Assembly (NCBI RefSeq): GCF_900101045.1
Contig: NZ_FNFN01000004.1
Span: 62,001 to 126,000, forward strand
Direction: 5' to 3'
Source of the DNA: Nocardioides sp. YR527
GTDB lineage: Bacteria; Actinomycetota; Actinomycetes; Propionibacteriales; Nocardioidaceae
DNA: 64,000 bases
Under the pieces are notes generated by a model, which worked only from the letters and a program-made list of their open reading frames with translations, did not search any database and was not told where the DNA came from. Below are positions 9,108-19,523 of the stretch, piece after piece (the first letter of the stretch is position 1; the number at the start of each line of letters is the position of its first letter). The translations under genes and the position numbers were made by a program.

Positions 9108-10535
9108 CTAGCTCAGCAGCGAGCTCGGGATCTGCCCGTGGCGTACGCGCTGGGGGTGGTTGCCGACGTCGAGGTAGGCGAGCTCCTCGCCGGTGCGGAA
9201 GTCGATCACGGCGACCGCGTCGGCGCCCGAGAGTGATGCCCAGCAGGTGTTGCCGAGGCCTTCGGTGGTCCAGTAGGGCTTGCCGTAGTAGTGGCCGGTG
9301 GTCTCCTCGTCGAGGATGGTGTGCTCGCCGCTGGAGCGGTCGACCATCGCGACGTAGTCGTCCATCGTGCCCGCCGCGCACAGGGTCTCGCCCTTGGAGT
9401 CGATCGAGAGACCGTGGTGGGCGGAGTCGTTGACGTAGAGCTCGCGGGGCAGCTGGGTGTGCTTGGGAAGCTGGATGACGCGGGTGACGGCGCCGGTGCG
9501 GGGCTCCTCGAAGGCGCCGGTGGAGTAGCCGACCTTCCCGTCGATGTCGGCGGCCTGGGTGTCGAACTCGACGATGCCGTGCAGGAACGACATCTGGAAG
9601 TAGATGAACCGTTCGCCGGGCGCGACCGCCATGGGGCGTACGGCTGAGGAGATCGAGGGGTAGCCGGCCTCCTCCAGCTCCTTGCCCATCTCCCAGCGCT
9701 TCTCGATCCCGAACGAGGCCTCCTCGACGATCTCGAACCAGCGGTCGCCCTTGATCGCGTCGTGGATCGGGCCGATCTTGATCGGCGGGAGCAGGTCGGT
9801 GCCGGGGATGGTGCCGAGTCCGAGCTGGTCGAGGTTGATCAGCGGCAGCGATTCGAGGGAGATCTCCTTCTGGTCGCCGGGCAGGTAGACGCGGCCGATG
9901 GAGGCGTGGAAGATGCGCGAGCCGTCCTCGGAGTAGTTGTTCTCGTGGGGCGTCTCGCCCGACTCGAACGTACGCAGCCGCTCACCCGTCCGCGGGTCGC
10001 CCGCACCGCCCATCCAGTACTCGTGCACCGAGCGCGAGGTCGAGTCCGAGACCAGCAGCTTGGTGCCGTCGGGGGAGAGGCCCATGTGGTCGGTGCGGTG
10101 GCCGTCCATCTGCTGCTCGACCACGACGGAGTCCGGCGCGCCCGCGAGCGCCTTCTCGATGTCGATCCAGACCACGTCGGCGAGGCTGGGCCGCGAGACC
10201 GCCAGCAGCTTGCCGTCCCGGGTGGTGAACATGTCGTCCACGAGCTGGTCGTTGCCCTCACCGGGGCCGTAGCGGACCAGGTAGTACATCGCCAGCCGCT
10301 CGGGATCCTGGTGGATCTCGGCGATCTCCTGCTTCTTGTCGGGCACCAGGTCGATGTCCTTGCGCAGCACCTCGAGGCTGCGGGCGTCGACGATCGAGGC
10401 CGTCCCGTCCCAGTTGTTGCCCACGACCATCACGTCCCGCAGCTCCGGGGTCGCGCTCGCGCTGATCGCCGGCGCGGCTGCGGTGAGCGAGAAGACGAAG
10501 AGCATGGCGACGGTGACTGCTGCCGCACGACGCAT
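9108..10535 (-). CDS. Secreted beta-propeller-like protein
   Basis: A 475-residue protein with a Sec signal peptide (residues 1-26: two Arg, a hydrophobic stretch, then AISASA). The mature part has repeated strand patterns such as VMVVGNNWDGTASIVDA, LLAVSRPSLADVVWIDI, HMGLSPDGTKLLVSDS and LSIDSKGETLCAAGTMDDY, which resemble YVTN/WD-type propeller blades. No catalytic motif is evident. An AGGAGGT ribosome binding site precedes the ATG, so it is translated from a conventional leader. It converges with hisF. Function is unknown; an extracellular binding or scaffold role is possible. Confidence 0.8.
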   Translation of the reverse strand: MRRAAAVTVAMLFVFSLTAAAPAISASATPELRDVMVVGNNWDGTASIVDARSLEVLRKDIDLVPDKKQEIAEIHQDPERLAMYYLVRYGPGEGNDQLVDDMFTTRDGKLLAVSRPSLADVVWIDIEKALAGAPDSVVVEQQMDGHRTDHMGLSPDGTKLLVSDSTSRSVHEYWMGGAGDPRTGERLRTFESGETPHENNYSEDGSRIFHASIGRVYLPGDQKEISLESLPLINLDQLGLGTIPGTDLLPPIKIGPIHDAIKGDRWFEIVEEASFGIEKRWEMGKELEEAGYPSISSAVRPMAVAPGERFIYFQMSFLHGIVEFDTQAADIDGKVGYSTGAFEEPRTGAVTRVIQLPKHTQLPRELYVNDSAHHGLSIDSKGETLCAAGTMDDYVAMVDRSSGEHTILDEETTGHYYGKPYWTTEGLGNTCWASLSGADAVAVIDFRTGEELAYLDVGNHPQRVRHGQIPSSLLS

Positions 10536-10629
10536 CGCGGGACCTCCTGGGGGATTCGGTTATCTGAGACACAACGTCTCGAGACCCGGGGAGGTTACGG
10601 GCAGTACGTGGCGTGGTGGGTCGGCGTGG

Positions 10630-11253
10630 TCAGAAGCCGAGGCTCGCGTTCTCCAACAGCGTGATCTGCTCGGCCGGCCCGTCGAAGGAGAGCCCCCGCA
10701 CCTGGTGACGCCCGAAGCAGAAGAGCAGAAGCTCGCTGACGGGGCCGGTGATGGTGACCGGCTCCTCGCCGGCCCGGAGGGTGGCGGTGTCGGTGCCGTT
10801 GCTGACCACGAGCGGGGTGTCGGCGGACCGGACCAGGCTCCTGCCGAACAGCTTCAGGGTGCGCCAGAGCTCGCGCTCGGCAGCCGCGGGGAGCGTACGC
10901 GGCGCCCAGCCCGGCTGGGCGCGGCGGAGGTCCTCGTGGTGGACGAAGAACTCCACGGTGTTGACCGCCTTGTCGATCGGTCCGAGCGCGAACGGGGTGC
11001 CCTTCGGGTCGCGGAGGCGGTCGGCGAGAGCCTCGAGCGGCTGGGCGGCGTAGGCGGCCTCCGCCTTCCTCAGCACGGGCGCGAGCGGTGTGAGGAAGTT
11101 GCCCGCCGCTGCCCAGGGGCGGCGCTCGCGGACGAGCAGGTGCACCAGCAGGTCCTTGACCTCCCAGCCTTCGCAGAGCGTGGGGGCCGTCGGCCCGAGA
11201 GAGACGGCGGTGTCGCACAGGGCGATGCGCTCGGAGCGCGCGAAGGAAGCCAC
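10630..11253 (-). CDS. TIGR03085 family (DinB-like/maleylpyruvate isomerase type) protein
   Basis: A 207-residue protein of the TIGR03085 type found in actinobacteria. It opens with FARSERIALCDTAVSLGP, then LCEGWEVKDLLVHLLVRERRPWAA, the DinB-like start with the metal-ligand His in HLLVRE, and later VNTVEFFVHHEDLRRAQ. These features match the mycothiol-dependent isomerase superfamily. The GTG at 11253 is preferred because homology begins with the following ASFARSERI; an upstream frame extension has no family support. It is transcribed divergently from the ABC exporter pair. The reaction is unknown. Confidence 0.85.
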   Translation of the reverse strand: MASFARSERIALCDTAVSLGPTAPTLCEGWEVKDLLVHLLVRERRPWAAAGNFLTPLAPVLRKAEAAYAAQPLEALADRLRDPKGTPFALGPIDKAVNTVEFFVHHEDLRRAQPGWAPRTLPAAAERELWRTLKLFGRSLVRSADTPLVVSNGTDTATLRAGEEPVTITGPVSELLLFCFGRHQVRGLSFDGPAEQITLLENASLGF

Positions 11254-11340
11254 GGCTTGCACTCTATCGAGCCGTCGGGCGCTGGGTGGTTCCAAAAAAA
11301 TTCGTCGCAGGAACGGCGCTGACCTAGGCTTTACCTCGAG

Positions 11341-13125
11341 ATGAGCGACGAGGATCTGATACCCCAGCGGGCCACGACGACCGACGGGTTCAAGGTTCTC
11401 GGAGTCGCGATCCGGCGCGAGTGGGCGGTCTTCACGCTCTCGACCCTCGGTTCCGCGCTCTTCGGTGCGCTGACCGTCGCCGACGCCTGGGTGCTGGGCT
11501 GGTCCACCGACCACGTGCTGGTGCCGGCGCTGCGCGACGGCGAGATCGGCGCCGGCTGGCTGTGGGCCGTGGTGGGGCTCTTCGTCGGCGTCGCGATCCT
11601 GCGGGCCGTCGGGGTGGTGGCACGGCGGCTCGGCGCCGGGGTGATGCAGTACCGCATGCAGGCCCATTCGCGCCGCGCGGTCACCCGGCAGTACCTGGCG
11701 CTTCCCCTCGCCTGGCACCACCGGCACCCGACCGGCCAGCTGCTCTCCAACGCCAACTCCGACGTCGAGGCGTCCTGGGCGCCGATCGCGCCGCTGCCGA
11801 TGGCCGTCGGCACCCTCGCGATGATGGTGATCGCGATCGGGCAGATGTTCTGGACCGACGTCGTCCTGGCCTCGGTCGCGATCCTCGTCTTTCCAGCGGT
11901 CGTCGTCGCCAACCTGGTCTTCCAGCGCTTCTCCTCGCCGCTGATGACCCGCGCCCAGCAGCTGCGCGCGGAGCTCTCCGGGATCGCCCACGAGTCCTTC
12001 GACGGCGCCCTGGTCGTCAAGACCCTGGGCCGCGAGGCGGAGGAGACCACCCGCTTCCAGGACAAGGCCCAGGAGCTGCGCGACGTCAACATCCGCGCCG
12101 GCCGCCTCCGCGCCGCCTTCGACCCGATCCTGGCCGCGCTGCCCAACGTCGGGGTCCTCGCCGTCCTGGCCGTCGGCGTCGGCCGCGTATCCAGCGGATC
12201 CGCCGCGCCCGGTGACGTCGTCCAGATCGCCTTCCTGCTCACCATCGTCGCCTTCCCGATCCGTTCCTTCGGCTGGCTTCTGGGGGAGTTCCCGCGCAGC
12301 GTGGTCGGCTACCGGCGGGTCCAGCGGGTCCTGGACGCGACCGGACGCCTGGCCTACGGCACCGCGAAGACCAGCCGCGAACCGGCCGGCGCTCGCGTCC
12401 GGGTCGACGGCGTCGCCTACGCCTACGCCGACGGTCCGCCGCTTCTCGACGGCGTCGACTTCGAGGTCGAGCCGGGGCGTACAGTCGCGATCGTCGGCGA
12501 GACGGCCGCCGGCAAGAGCACCCTGACCATGCTGCTCGCGCGGCTCGTCGACCCGGAGTCCGGCCGGATCACCCTGGACGGCACCGACCTGCGCGACCTG
12601 GACGTGGGGGAGTGGGCCCGGGTCGCGGCGCTGGTGCCGCAGACGGCCTTCGTCTTCGACGACTCCGTACGCGGCAACGTCACCCTCGGCGCAGACCTCA
12701 CCGACGACGAGGTCTGGTCAGCGCTCAAGGCGGCTCAGGCCGACGGCTTCGTCACCGCACTGCCCAACGGCCTCGACACCACCCTCGGCGAGCGCGGTGC
12801 GAGCCTCTCCGGTGGGCAGCGCCAGCGCCTGGCGCTGGCAAGGGCACTCGTACGCCGCCCACGACTCCTGATCCTCGACGACGCCACTTCCGCGGTCGAC
12901 CCCGAGGTCGAGCAGCGCATCCTCGCCGCGCTGCGTGACGGAGGCGGTGACACCAGCCTCGTCGTGGTCGCCTACCGCAAGGCCACGATCGCGCTCGCCG
13001 ACGAGGTCGTGCACCTCGAGGACGGCCGCATCCGCGACCGCGGCACCCACACCGAGCTGCTCGCTCGCGATGAGTCCTACGCCCGCCTGGTGAACGCCTA
13101 CGAGACCCCGGAGGCCATCCAGTGA
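11341..13125 (+). CDS. ABC exporter half-transporter, degenerate catalytic site subunit
   Basis: A 594-residue fusion of a six-helix type IV transmembrane domain (about 20-320) and a nucleotide-binding domain (about 345-585). Walker A is GETAAGKST and the signature is the canonical LSGGQRQRLALAR. The Walker B reads LLILDDATSAVD, with Asp where the catalytic Glu should be, and the H-loop His is replaced by Tyr (VVVAYRKAT). It therefore carries the inactive half-site of a heterodimer with the next gene, whose start overlaps by four bases. TAGGCT at 11325-11330 may be its -10 box. Exported substrate unknown (lipid, peptide or drug). Confidence 0.92.
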   Translation: MSDEDLIPQRATTTDGFKVLGVAIRREWAVFTLSTLGSALFGALTVADAWVLGWSTDHVLVPALRDGEIGAGWLWAVVGLFVGVAILRAVGVVARRLGAGVMQYRMQAHSRRAVTRQYLALPLAWHHRHPTGQLLSNANSDVEASWAPIAPLPMAVGTLAMMVIAIGQMFWTDVVLASVAILVFPAVVVANLVFQRFSSPLMTRAQQLRAELSGIAHESFDGALVVKTLGREAEETTRFQDKAQELRDVNIRAGRLRAAFDPILAALPNVGVLAVLAVGVGRVSSGSAAPGDVVQIAFLLTIVAFPIRSFGWLLGEFPRSVVGYRRVQRVLDATGRLAYGTAKTSREPAGARVRVDGVAYAYADGPPLLDGVDFEVEPGRTVAIVGETAAGKSTLTMLLARLVDPESGRITLDGTDLRDLDVGEWARVAALVPQTAFVFDDSVRGNVTLGADLTDDEVWSALKAAQADGFVTALPNGLDTTLGERGASLSGGQRQRLALARALVRRPRLLILDDATSAVDPEVEQRILAALRDGGGDTSLVVVAYRKATIALADEVVHLEDGRIRDRGTHTELLARDESYARLVNAYETPEAIQ

Positions 13126-14939
13126 CGGCGACCCTAGAACCCCAGACCCGGGTCGACAGCGGCGAGGAGCTCGGCGCGATCGAGACCATCCGCCGGGGCA
13201 TCAAGCACTCCCCGGAGCTGGTCGAGGGCATCCGCGGCACCTTCGCGCTGGCCGTGATCGCGAGCGTCGGGCAGGTCGTCGTTCCTGTCGTCGTCCAGCA
13301 GACCCTCGACAACGGCCTGAGCGGTCCGGACGGCCCCGACCTCGGCTACGTCCTGCGCGCCGGTCTCATCGCGGTGGTCGCCATCGCCGTCACGGGCGTG
13401 GCGTCGTTCCTGATGACGAGCCGGCTCTTCACCGCCGCCGAGCGGGGCCTGGCGACGCTGCGTACGAAAGCCTTCCGGCACGTCCACGACCTGCCGATGC
13501 TCACCCAGTCGACCGAACACCGCGGGGCGCTGGTCTCACGGGTGACCAGCGACGTCGACCAGGTCAGCCAGTTCATCGTCTTCGGCGGTCTGCTCTTCAT
13601 CGTCAGCATCGGGCAGATGCTGATCGCCACCGTCGTGATGGTGATCTACTCCTGGCAGCTCGCGATCCTGGTCTGGCTCTGCTTCGGCCCGCTCTTCCTG
13701 AGCCTGCGGTTCTTCCAGCGCAAGCTGTCCGCGGCCTACACCCTCTCCCGCCGCCAGGTCGCCAAGATGCTCTCCGCCGTCTCCGAGCCGGTCGTCGGCG
13801 CAGCCGTGGTGAAGGCGTACGCGGTCGAGGACCGCACCCAGGAGCGCATCGACCGCGAGATCGATGCGACCAGCGCCGCCCAGATCAAGGCGCAGGCCTA
13901 CACCTCGGTCTTCTTCAGCCTCGGTGGCCTCTCGGGCGGCCTCGCCAACGCCGGCGTGATCGTCGGCGGCGTCCTGCTGGCGCTCGCCTACCGGGGCACC
14001 GGCGGCGCACTGACCGTCGGCGAGATCCTGGCCTTCGCGTTCCTGGTGACGCTCTTCGTGGGTCCCGTGCAGATGGGTACGCAGATCCTCACCGACGCGC
14101 AGAACGCGATCGCCTCCTGGCGGCGCACGATCGGGATCCTGGACACGCCCGCGGACCTCGTCGACCCGGGCGCCGCGGGCACGGCTCTGCCCCGAGGCCC
14201 GCTCTCGATCGAGTTCGACGCGGTCACCTTCGCCTACCCCGGCGGCCGTCCGGTCCTCCACGACATCTCCTTCGAGATCGCCCCTGGCCGCCGGGTCGCC
14301 GTGGTCGGCGAGACCGGGTCGGGGAAGTCGACGATCGCGAAGCTGCTCACCCGGGTGATGGACGTGACCGAGGGCAGGGTGCGCCTCGACGGCGTCGATG
14401 TACGCGAGATCGGCAACGCCTCGCTGCGCACCAGCGTCGTCCTCGTCCCGCAGGAGGGCTTCCTCTTCGACTCCACGCTGGCCGACAACGTCCGTTACGG
14501 CCGGCTGGACGCGACCGACGAGGAGATCGAGGAGGCTGCCCGGGTGCTCGGCCTGGGCGACTGGCTCGCCGGTCTCCCCGATGGCGTACGCACGAGCGTC
14601 GGGCAGCGCGGCGAGTCGCTCTCGGCGGGGGAGCGCCAGCTCGTGGCGCTGTTGCGCGCCCAGCTCGCCGACCCTGACCTGCTGGTACTCGACGAGGCCA
14701 CCTCCGCCGTCGACCCGCGCCTGGAGATGCGGATCAACCGGGCGCTGGAGCGCCTGATGAGCGGACGCACCTCGGTCACCATCGCCCACCGCCTCTCCAC
14801 CGCCGAGGCCGCCGACGAGGTGATCGTCGTCGATGCCGGTCACCTCGCCCAGCGCGGACCGCACAGCGAGCTGGTGGCCCAGGCAGGATCCACCTACGCC
14901 CGCCTGCATGCCTCCTGGGTCGCCCAACAGGGCAGCTGA
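13122..14939 (+). CDS. ABC exporter half-transporter, catalytically competent subunit
   Basis: A 605-residue partner of the preceding gene, with a transmembrane domain (about 40-340) and a nucleotide-binding domain. Walker A GETGSGKST, Walker B LLVLDEATSAVD with the catalytic Glu and the H-loop TIAHRLST are all intact. Its own signature is altered to LSAGERQLVALLRAQ. That altered signature would face the degenerate Walker site of the partner, leaving one good and one poor ATP site. The GTG start lies in the stop of the partner gene (GTGA). No neighbouring cytochrome bd genes are present, so CydCD is unlikely. Confidence 0.92.
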   Translation: MTATLEPQTRVDSGEELGAIETIRRGIKHSPELVEGIRGTFALAVIASVGQVVVPVVVQQTLDNGLSGPDGPDLGYVLRAGLIAVVAIAVTGVASFLMTSRLFTAAERGLATLRTKAFRHVHDLPMLTQSTEHRGALVSRVTSDVDQVSQFIVFGGLLFIVSIGQMLIATVVMVIYSWQLAILVWLCFGPLFLSLRFFQRKLSAAYTLSRRQVAKMLSAVSEPVVGAAVVKAYAVEDRTQERIDREIDATSAAQIKAQAYTSVFFSLGGLSGGLANAGVIVGGVLLALAYRGTGGALTVGEILAFAFLVTLFVGPVQMGTQILTDAQNAIASWRRTIGILDTPADLVDPGAAGTALPRGPLSIEFDAVTFAYPGGRPVLHDISFEIAPGRRVAVVGETGSGKSTIAKLLTRVMDVTEGRVRLDGVDVREIGNASLRTSVVLVPQEGFLFDSTLADNVRYGRLDATDEEIEEAARVLGLGDWLAGLPDGVRTSVGQRGESLSAGERQLVALLRAQLADPDLLVLDEATSAVDPRLEMRINRALERLMSGRTSVTIAHRLSTAEAADEVIVVDAGHLAQRGPHSELVAQAGSTYARLHASWVAQQGS

Positions 14940-14950
14940 GCGAAGCGGTC

Positions 14951-15367
14951 TCAGGCCGCGAGAGCGGTGAACGGCGCCCAGGGGAGGTTGCGGACGACCG
15001 TGAAGACGACGGTCAGCGCCAGCCAGGTGTAGAGCGCGGCGCGGGAACGGGCCCAGCCGGGGGCGGGGCGGCCGCCGACGCGGTCGCGGAGCCAGAAGAA
15101 CCAGAGTAGCCCGAGCAGCGGCAGCCCGAGCAGGAACATCAGCGCGTTGTGGCCGATCGCGCCGACGAGGTCGCCCGAGAGGAGCGACATCGTGCCGCGG
15201 GTCATCCCGCAGCCGGGGCAGTCGATGCCCGTGAGGGCGTGGATCGGGCAGGGCGGAACGTAGGCGACGAGCCCGGGAGAAGTGGTGAAGACGGCCGCGA
15301 GGCCCGCCCCTCCGGCCACGACGGCCAGTGGGACGAGCCCCGCGCGCACCCGTGAGGGTGTGGTCAC
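14951..15367 (-). CDS. DUF2752 domain-containing membrane protein
   Basis: A 138-residue integral membrane protein with the hallmark CPGCGMTRGTMSLLSGDLVGAIGHNALM of DUF2752 spread over residues 48-75. Three or four hydrophobic helices are visible, including GLVPLAVVAGGAGLAAVF and LTVVFTVVRNLPW. The conserved Cys-x-x-Cys suggests a redox or metal role, but none is established. The GTG start at 15367 overlaps the stop of the CD225-like gene (GTGA), so the two form an operon. It converges with the ABC exporter without an obvious terminator. Confidence 0.88.
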   Translation of the reverse strand: MTTPSRVRAGLVPLAVVAGGAGLAAVFTTSPGLVAYVPPCPIHALTGIDCPGCGMTRGTMSLLSGDLVGAIGHNALMFLLGLPLLGLLWFFWLRDRVGGRPAPGWARSRAALYTWLALTVVFTVVRNLPWAPFTALAA

Positions 15368-15621
15368 ATGGTCCCCGACTGGGCGGCCATGCCGAGGCCG
15401 AGGACGACCGAGGCGATGATGTAGATGACGATCACGACGACGCCGGTGACGGCACCGATGATGCCCCACTTCTTGGCGCCCGCGGCGTCGCCCTGGACGG
15501 CCTTGACGATCGAGACGATGCCGAAGGGCAGGCAGCAGAAGATCGTGACCAGGATGCCGATCACGAGGGCGCCGGTGTCGGTCTGCTTCGCCGGTGCCGG
15601 CTGCGGGGTGGGGTTAGCCAT
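15364..15621 (-). CDS. CD225/dispanin family small membrane protein
   Basis: An 85-residue protein: a Pro/Gln-rich cytosolic head (ANPTPQPAPAKQTDTG) and two membrane helices. The loop after the first helix contains CCLPFGIVSIVKAVQ, and the second helix is preceded by GDAAGAKKWG. This is the CD225/dispanin pattern. A CTGGAGA ribosome binding site lies upstream of the ATG. It is co-transcribed with the DUF2752 gene; such pairs of small membrane proteins are frequent in actinobacteria. The molecular role is unknown. Confidence 0.8.
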   Translation of the reverse strand: MANPTPQPAPAKQTDTGALVIGILVTIFCCLPFGIVSIVKAVQGDAAGAKKWGIIGAVTGVVVIVIYIIASVVLGLGMAAQSGTM

Positions 15622-15782
15622 GGTGCGGTGTTCTCCAGTTTGAATAGTCGACCTGTGGGGTCGGCTGACAGGGCCGTACCGAGACCGGCCCAGATGACCG
15701 GGCGAGTGTGCCAGCCCGGTGCTTCGGCAGCCCCGGAATATCGCCGCGACATGCCAGTTGTGTCCGTACTGTTGCCCAGCGG

Positions 15783-15788
15783 GATACT
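15783..15788 (+). promoter_or_regulatory. -10 box of hisI
   Basis: GATACT lies six bases before the GTG at 15795, with TTGTGT at 15758-15763 as a possible distant -35 (19-base spacer). It suggests a leaderless hisI transcript. Confidence 0.4.
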
Positions 15789-15794
15789 GGAGCC

Positions 15795-16151
15795 GTGACT
15801 ACTGGACCCACGAGCGAGGGACTGGACCCCGCCATCGCAGACCGGCTCAAGCGCAACCCCGACGGGCTGGTGCCCGCGGTGGCGCAGCAGCATGACACCG
15901 GCGAGGTGCTGATGCTCGGCTACATGGACGACGAGGCCTTGGCGCGCACGCTCGCCACGGGCCGGGCGACCTACTGGTCCCGCAGCCGGCAGGAGTACTG
16001 GGTGAAGGGGGAGACCTCCGGCCACCACCAGTACGTCAAGGAGGTCCGCCTCGACTGCGACGGCGACACGATCCTGCTCAAGGTCGACCAGGAGGGCCCG
16101 GCCTGCCACACCGGCGACCACACCTGCTTCGACGCCGGCCTGATCTCGTGA
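15795..16151 (+). CDS. hisI: Phosphoribosyl-AMP cyclohydrolase
   Basis: Opens the adenine ring of phosphoribosyl-AMP, the third step of histidine synthesis. The 118-residue product is the stand-alone cyclohydrolase without a fused HisE domain. Motifs are [29 protein letters not shown], the metal-binding DCDGDT, and [12 protein letters not shown] with the zinc cysteines. The GTG start is fixed by the -10 box and by family length. Its stop overlaps the next gene (GTGA), which ties histidine and tryptophan genes into one transcript. Confidence 0.95.
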   Translation: MTTGPTSEGLDPAIADRLKRNPDGLVPAVAQQHDTGEVLMLGYMDDEALARTLATGRATYWSRSRQEYWVKGETSGHHQYVKEVRLDCDGDTILLKVDQEGPACHTGDHTCFDAGLIS

Positions 16152-16696
16152 AGACCTTCGGACCGACCGTCACCGCCGGTCTCGCCGGAGCGGCTCTGGC
16201 CGCCTGGGCAGGTTCCAACGAGTGGGTGAAGGTGACCGCCCCCGCCCAGATGCCGACCGACCTCAACGACTCCCCGGCCACCACGGGCCTGGCCCTGGTC
16301 GCCCTCGCCGCCTGGGGCGTGGTCCTGGTCACCCGTGGCCTCGTACGTCGCCTGGTGGCCGCCCTCGCGGGCCTGGCCGGGATCGGCGTGATCGTCACCT
16401 TCTTCGGCCATGCCGGGATCGACGCGCTCGGCCGGGCGATCGACTCCGAGGTCGTGTGGGGTGAGACCGAACACGCCACCACCCCCTGGCCCTACCTCGC
16501 GCTGCTCGGCGCGGTCCTGACCGTCGCGGCGGCCGTCGCGGCCGTACGCCTTGCTCCTTCGTGGCCCGAGATGGGACGCCGGTACGACGCCCCGGCGGCA
16601 GCGTCGCCGGAGCAGAAGCCGCTGGAGGAGCAGTCCACGATCGATGTCTGGAAGTCGTTGGACGAGGGTCGGGACCCGACAACGGGCGACCAATGA
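16148..16696 (+). CDS. Trp biosynthesis-associated membrane protein
   Basis: A 182-residue membrane protein of the actinobacterial family found within trp clusters (TIGR02234-like). It has an N-terminal helix, [13 protein letters not shown], a second helix [17 protein letters not shown], a third [16 protein letters not shown] and a fourth [21 protein letters not shown], followed by a polar tail with [18 protein letters not shown]. In relatives it usually follows trpE; here it follows hisI directly. Its function is unknown. Coupling to hisI by a GTGA overlap is clear. Confidence 0.85.
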   Translation: MKTFGPTVTAGLAGAALAAWAGSNEWVKVTAPAQMPTDLNDSPATTGLALVALAAWGVVLVTRGLVRRLVAALAGLAGIGVIVTFFGHAGIDALGRAIDSEVVWGETEHATTPWPYLALLGAVLTVAAAVAAVRLAPSWPEMGRRYDAPAAASPEQKPLEEQSTIDVWKSLDEGRDPTTGDQ

Positions 16697-16740
16697 ATAC
16701 ACTGCAGCCAAGCACAAAGAACTCGTAGAGGAGTCATCGC

Positions 16741-16941
16741 ATGTCCGCCAGCCACGGCAACACCCCGGCAGCCTGGATCGCAGTCGCGGTCGGTCTCCTC
16801 GGCTTCCTCATCGGCAGCGTCGCCATGATGCTCGACCCGATCAGCTGGTTCGTCTTCTGGATCGGCGTCGCCGTCACCGTCGTGGGCGGCCTGCTCTTCA
16901 TCGTGCTCTCCAAGCTCGGCTTCAACGTCGAGTCACACTGA
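16741..16941 (+). CDS. HGxxPAAW family small membrane protein
   Basis: A 66-residue protein with the signature HGNTPAAW at residues 5-12 and two membrane helices (IAVAVGLLGFLIGSVAMML and WFVFWIGVAVTVVGGLLFIVL). This family is conserved in actinobacterial trp regions. An AGAGGAG ribosome binding site precedes the ATG. It ends just before a strong perfect hairpin that closes the hisI transcript. The role is unknown. Confidence 0.85.
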   Translation: MSASHGNTPAAWIAVAVGLLGFLIGSVAMMLDPISWFVFWIGVAVTVVGGLLFIVLSKLGFNVESH

Positions 16942-16951
16942 GCCTGTGAGA

Positions 16952-16989
16952 CAGCGAGGCCCCCGGCGGATCCGCCGGGGGCCTCGCTG
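16952..16989. terminator. Bidirectional terminator, perfect 19-bp inverted repeat
   Basis: Two 19-base arms beginning CAGCGAGGCCCCCGG and centred on GGATCC pair perfectly. It lies between the convergent HGxxPAAW and DUF4190 genes and can stop transcription from both sides. Confidence 0.85.
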
Positions 16990-17004
16990 ATTTCTGAGCC
17001 GGGC

Positions 17005-17340
17005 TCAGTAGGTGGTGGCGCTGCCGCTGAAGTCGAGCGCACCGGACAGGTTCAGGATGATCCCGATGATGCCGAAGACGACCGCGACGATGCCGAGGAT
17101 GAAACCGGCGGTGGCCATGCCACGCCCGCTCTGCGCGCCGCCGGAGGCGTCGATCTCGTTCTGGGCCATCTTGCCGAGGATGATCGCCGGGATACCGGTG
17201 AAGAAACCACAGCAGACACAACCGAGAATGCCGAGGACAAGTGCCCAGATCGCCTTCTTGTTGTTGCCCGCAGGCTGGCCGGGCTGCCCGGGTGCCGGCG
17301 AACCGTACGGGGGCGGCGGCGGCGGAGTTCCGTAGCTCAT
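17005..17340 (-). CDS. DUF4190 domain-containing membrane protein
   Basis: A 111-residue protein: a Pro/Gly/Tyr-rich cytosolic head (SYGTPPPPPPYGSPAPG) followed by two helices with GILGCVCCGFFTGIPAIILG and a second helix after SGRGMATAGFILG. The fold matches DUF4190, often found with sporulation, stress or septum proteins, although no role is established. It sits in reverse orientation inside the trp region and is closed by the terminator at 16952. Confidence 0.8.
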   Translation of the reverse strand: MSYGTPPPPPPYGSPAPGQPGQPAGNNKKAIWALVLGILGCVCCGFFTGIPAIILGKMAQNEIDASGGAQSGRGMATAGFILGIVAVVFGIIGIILNLSGALDFSGSATTY

Positions 17341-17378
17341 GTGTCTGACCTCCAAAGTCAGGCGAGTTGGGTTGAGAT

Positions 17379-17399
17379 GGGAGAAACTTAACGTTTCCC
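17379..17399. promoter_or_regulatory. Imperfect inverted repeat between DUF4190 gene and trpC
   Basis: GGGAgAAAC and GTTTCCC flank TTAAC, a seven-base dyad with one bulged base in the divergent promoter region. It could be an operator or simply a hairpin. No Trp-rich leader peptide is visible upstream of trpC. Confidence 0.25.
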
Positions 17400-17487
17400 G
17401 CCCGCACTGTGGCGCCAAATCGGGCGTGTCACGGTTCGGGTGAGAGGCTTTGCACGTGGGTCTTACCCGGAAACGAGAGGTTTAAAC

Positions 17488-18270
17488 ATGTCGGTGCTCG
17501 AAAAGATCATCGACGGCGTACGTCTGGACCTGGCGCAGCGCCAGGCGACGGTGTCCGAGGCGGATCTGCGGGCCCGGCTCGCCGACGTCGACGCGCCTCG
17601 CGACCCGATGCCGCACTTCCGTGCGCCGGGCAGCAGCGTGATCGCCGAGGTGAAGCGGAAGAGCCCTTCCAAGGGTGCCCTGGCCGACATCCCGGACCCG
17701 GCCGAGCTGGCCCAGAAGTACGCCGCCGGCGGTGCCGCCGCGATCTCGGTGCTCACCGAGGAGCGCCGCTTCGGCGGTTCCCTCGCCGACCTGCGCGCCG
17801 TCCGCGCGGCCGTCGACACCCCGGTGCTGCGCAAGGACTTCATCGTCGAGCCCTACCAGCTGCTGGAGGCCCGGGCGGCCGGCGCCGACCTGGCGCTGCT
17901 GATCGTGGCCGCGCTGGACGACGACACGCTGCGCAGCCTCTACGACCAGGCTCGTGAGCTCGGGCTGACCGTGCTGGTCGAGACTCACGACGAGGCCGAG
18001 GTCGCCCGGGCGGTCGACCTCGGTGCCGAGCTGATCGGCGTCAACGCCCGCAACCTGAAGACCCTGGAGATCGACCAGGACGTCTTCGGACGGCTCGCGC
18101 GGCTCATCCCCGAGGACCGGGTGAAGGTCGCCGAGTCGGGCATCTTCACCGCCACCGACGTCAAGCGCCACGTCGTTGAAGGGGCCCGCGCGGTCCTGGT
18201 CGGCGAGGCGCTGGTCAAGCATGGCGACCCGCAAGGCACGGTCGCCGAGTTCACCGGAATCCAAGGCTAG
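17488..18270 (+). CDS. trpC: Indole-3-glycerol phosphate synthase
   Basis: Converts CdRP to indole-3-glycerol phosphate in tryptophan synthesis. The 260-residue barrel shows [13 protein letters not shown] (catalytic Lys and Glu), [24 protein letters not shown] (Lys), [21 protein letters not shown] and VAESGIF. It is the monofunctional form, with no TrpF domain fused. An ACGAGAGG ribosome binding site precedes the ATG by seven bases. It starts the trpC-trpB-trpA-SCO-lgt run. Confidence 0.96.
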   Translation: MSVLEKIIDGVRLDLAQRQATVSEADLRARLADVDAPRDPMPHFRAPGSSVIAEVKRKSPSKGALADIPDPAELAQKYAAGGAAAISVLTEERRFGGSLADLRAVRAAVDTPVLRKDFIVEPYQLLEARAAGADLALLIVAALDDDTLRSLYDQARELGLTVLVETHDEAEVARAVDLGAELIGVNARNLKTLEIDQDVFGRLARLIPEDRVKVAESGIFTATDVKRHVVEGARAVLVGEALVKHGDPQGTVAEFTGIQG

Positions 18271-18278
18271 GACCAGCC

Positions 18279-19519
<1,241 letters not shown>

Positions 19520-19523
<4 letters not shown>

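Noticed and set aside
11341..14939. Assignment of the ABC pair as CydCD
   Set aside because: M. tuberculosis has cydDC near pyk, but here no cytochrome bd genes accompany the pair and the position differs, so only a generic heterodimeric exporter is claimed.
17400..17487. Trp attenuator before trpC
   Set aside because: No leader peptide with tandem Trp codons and no terminator/antiterminator pair could be found.
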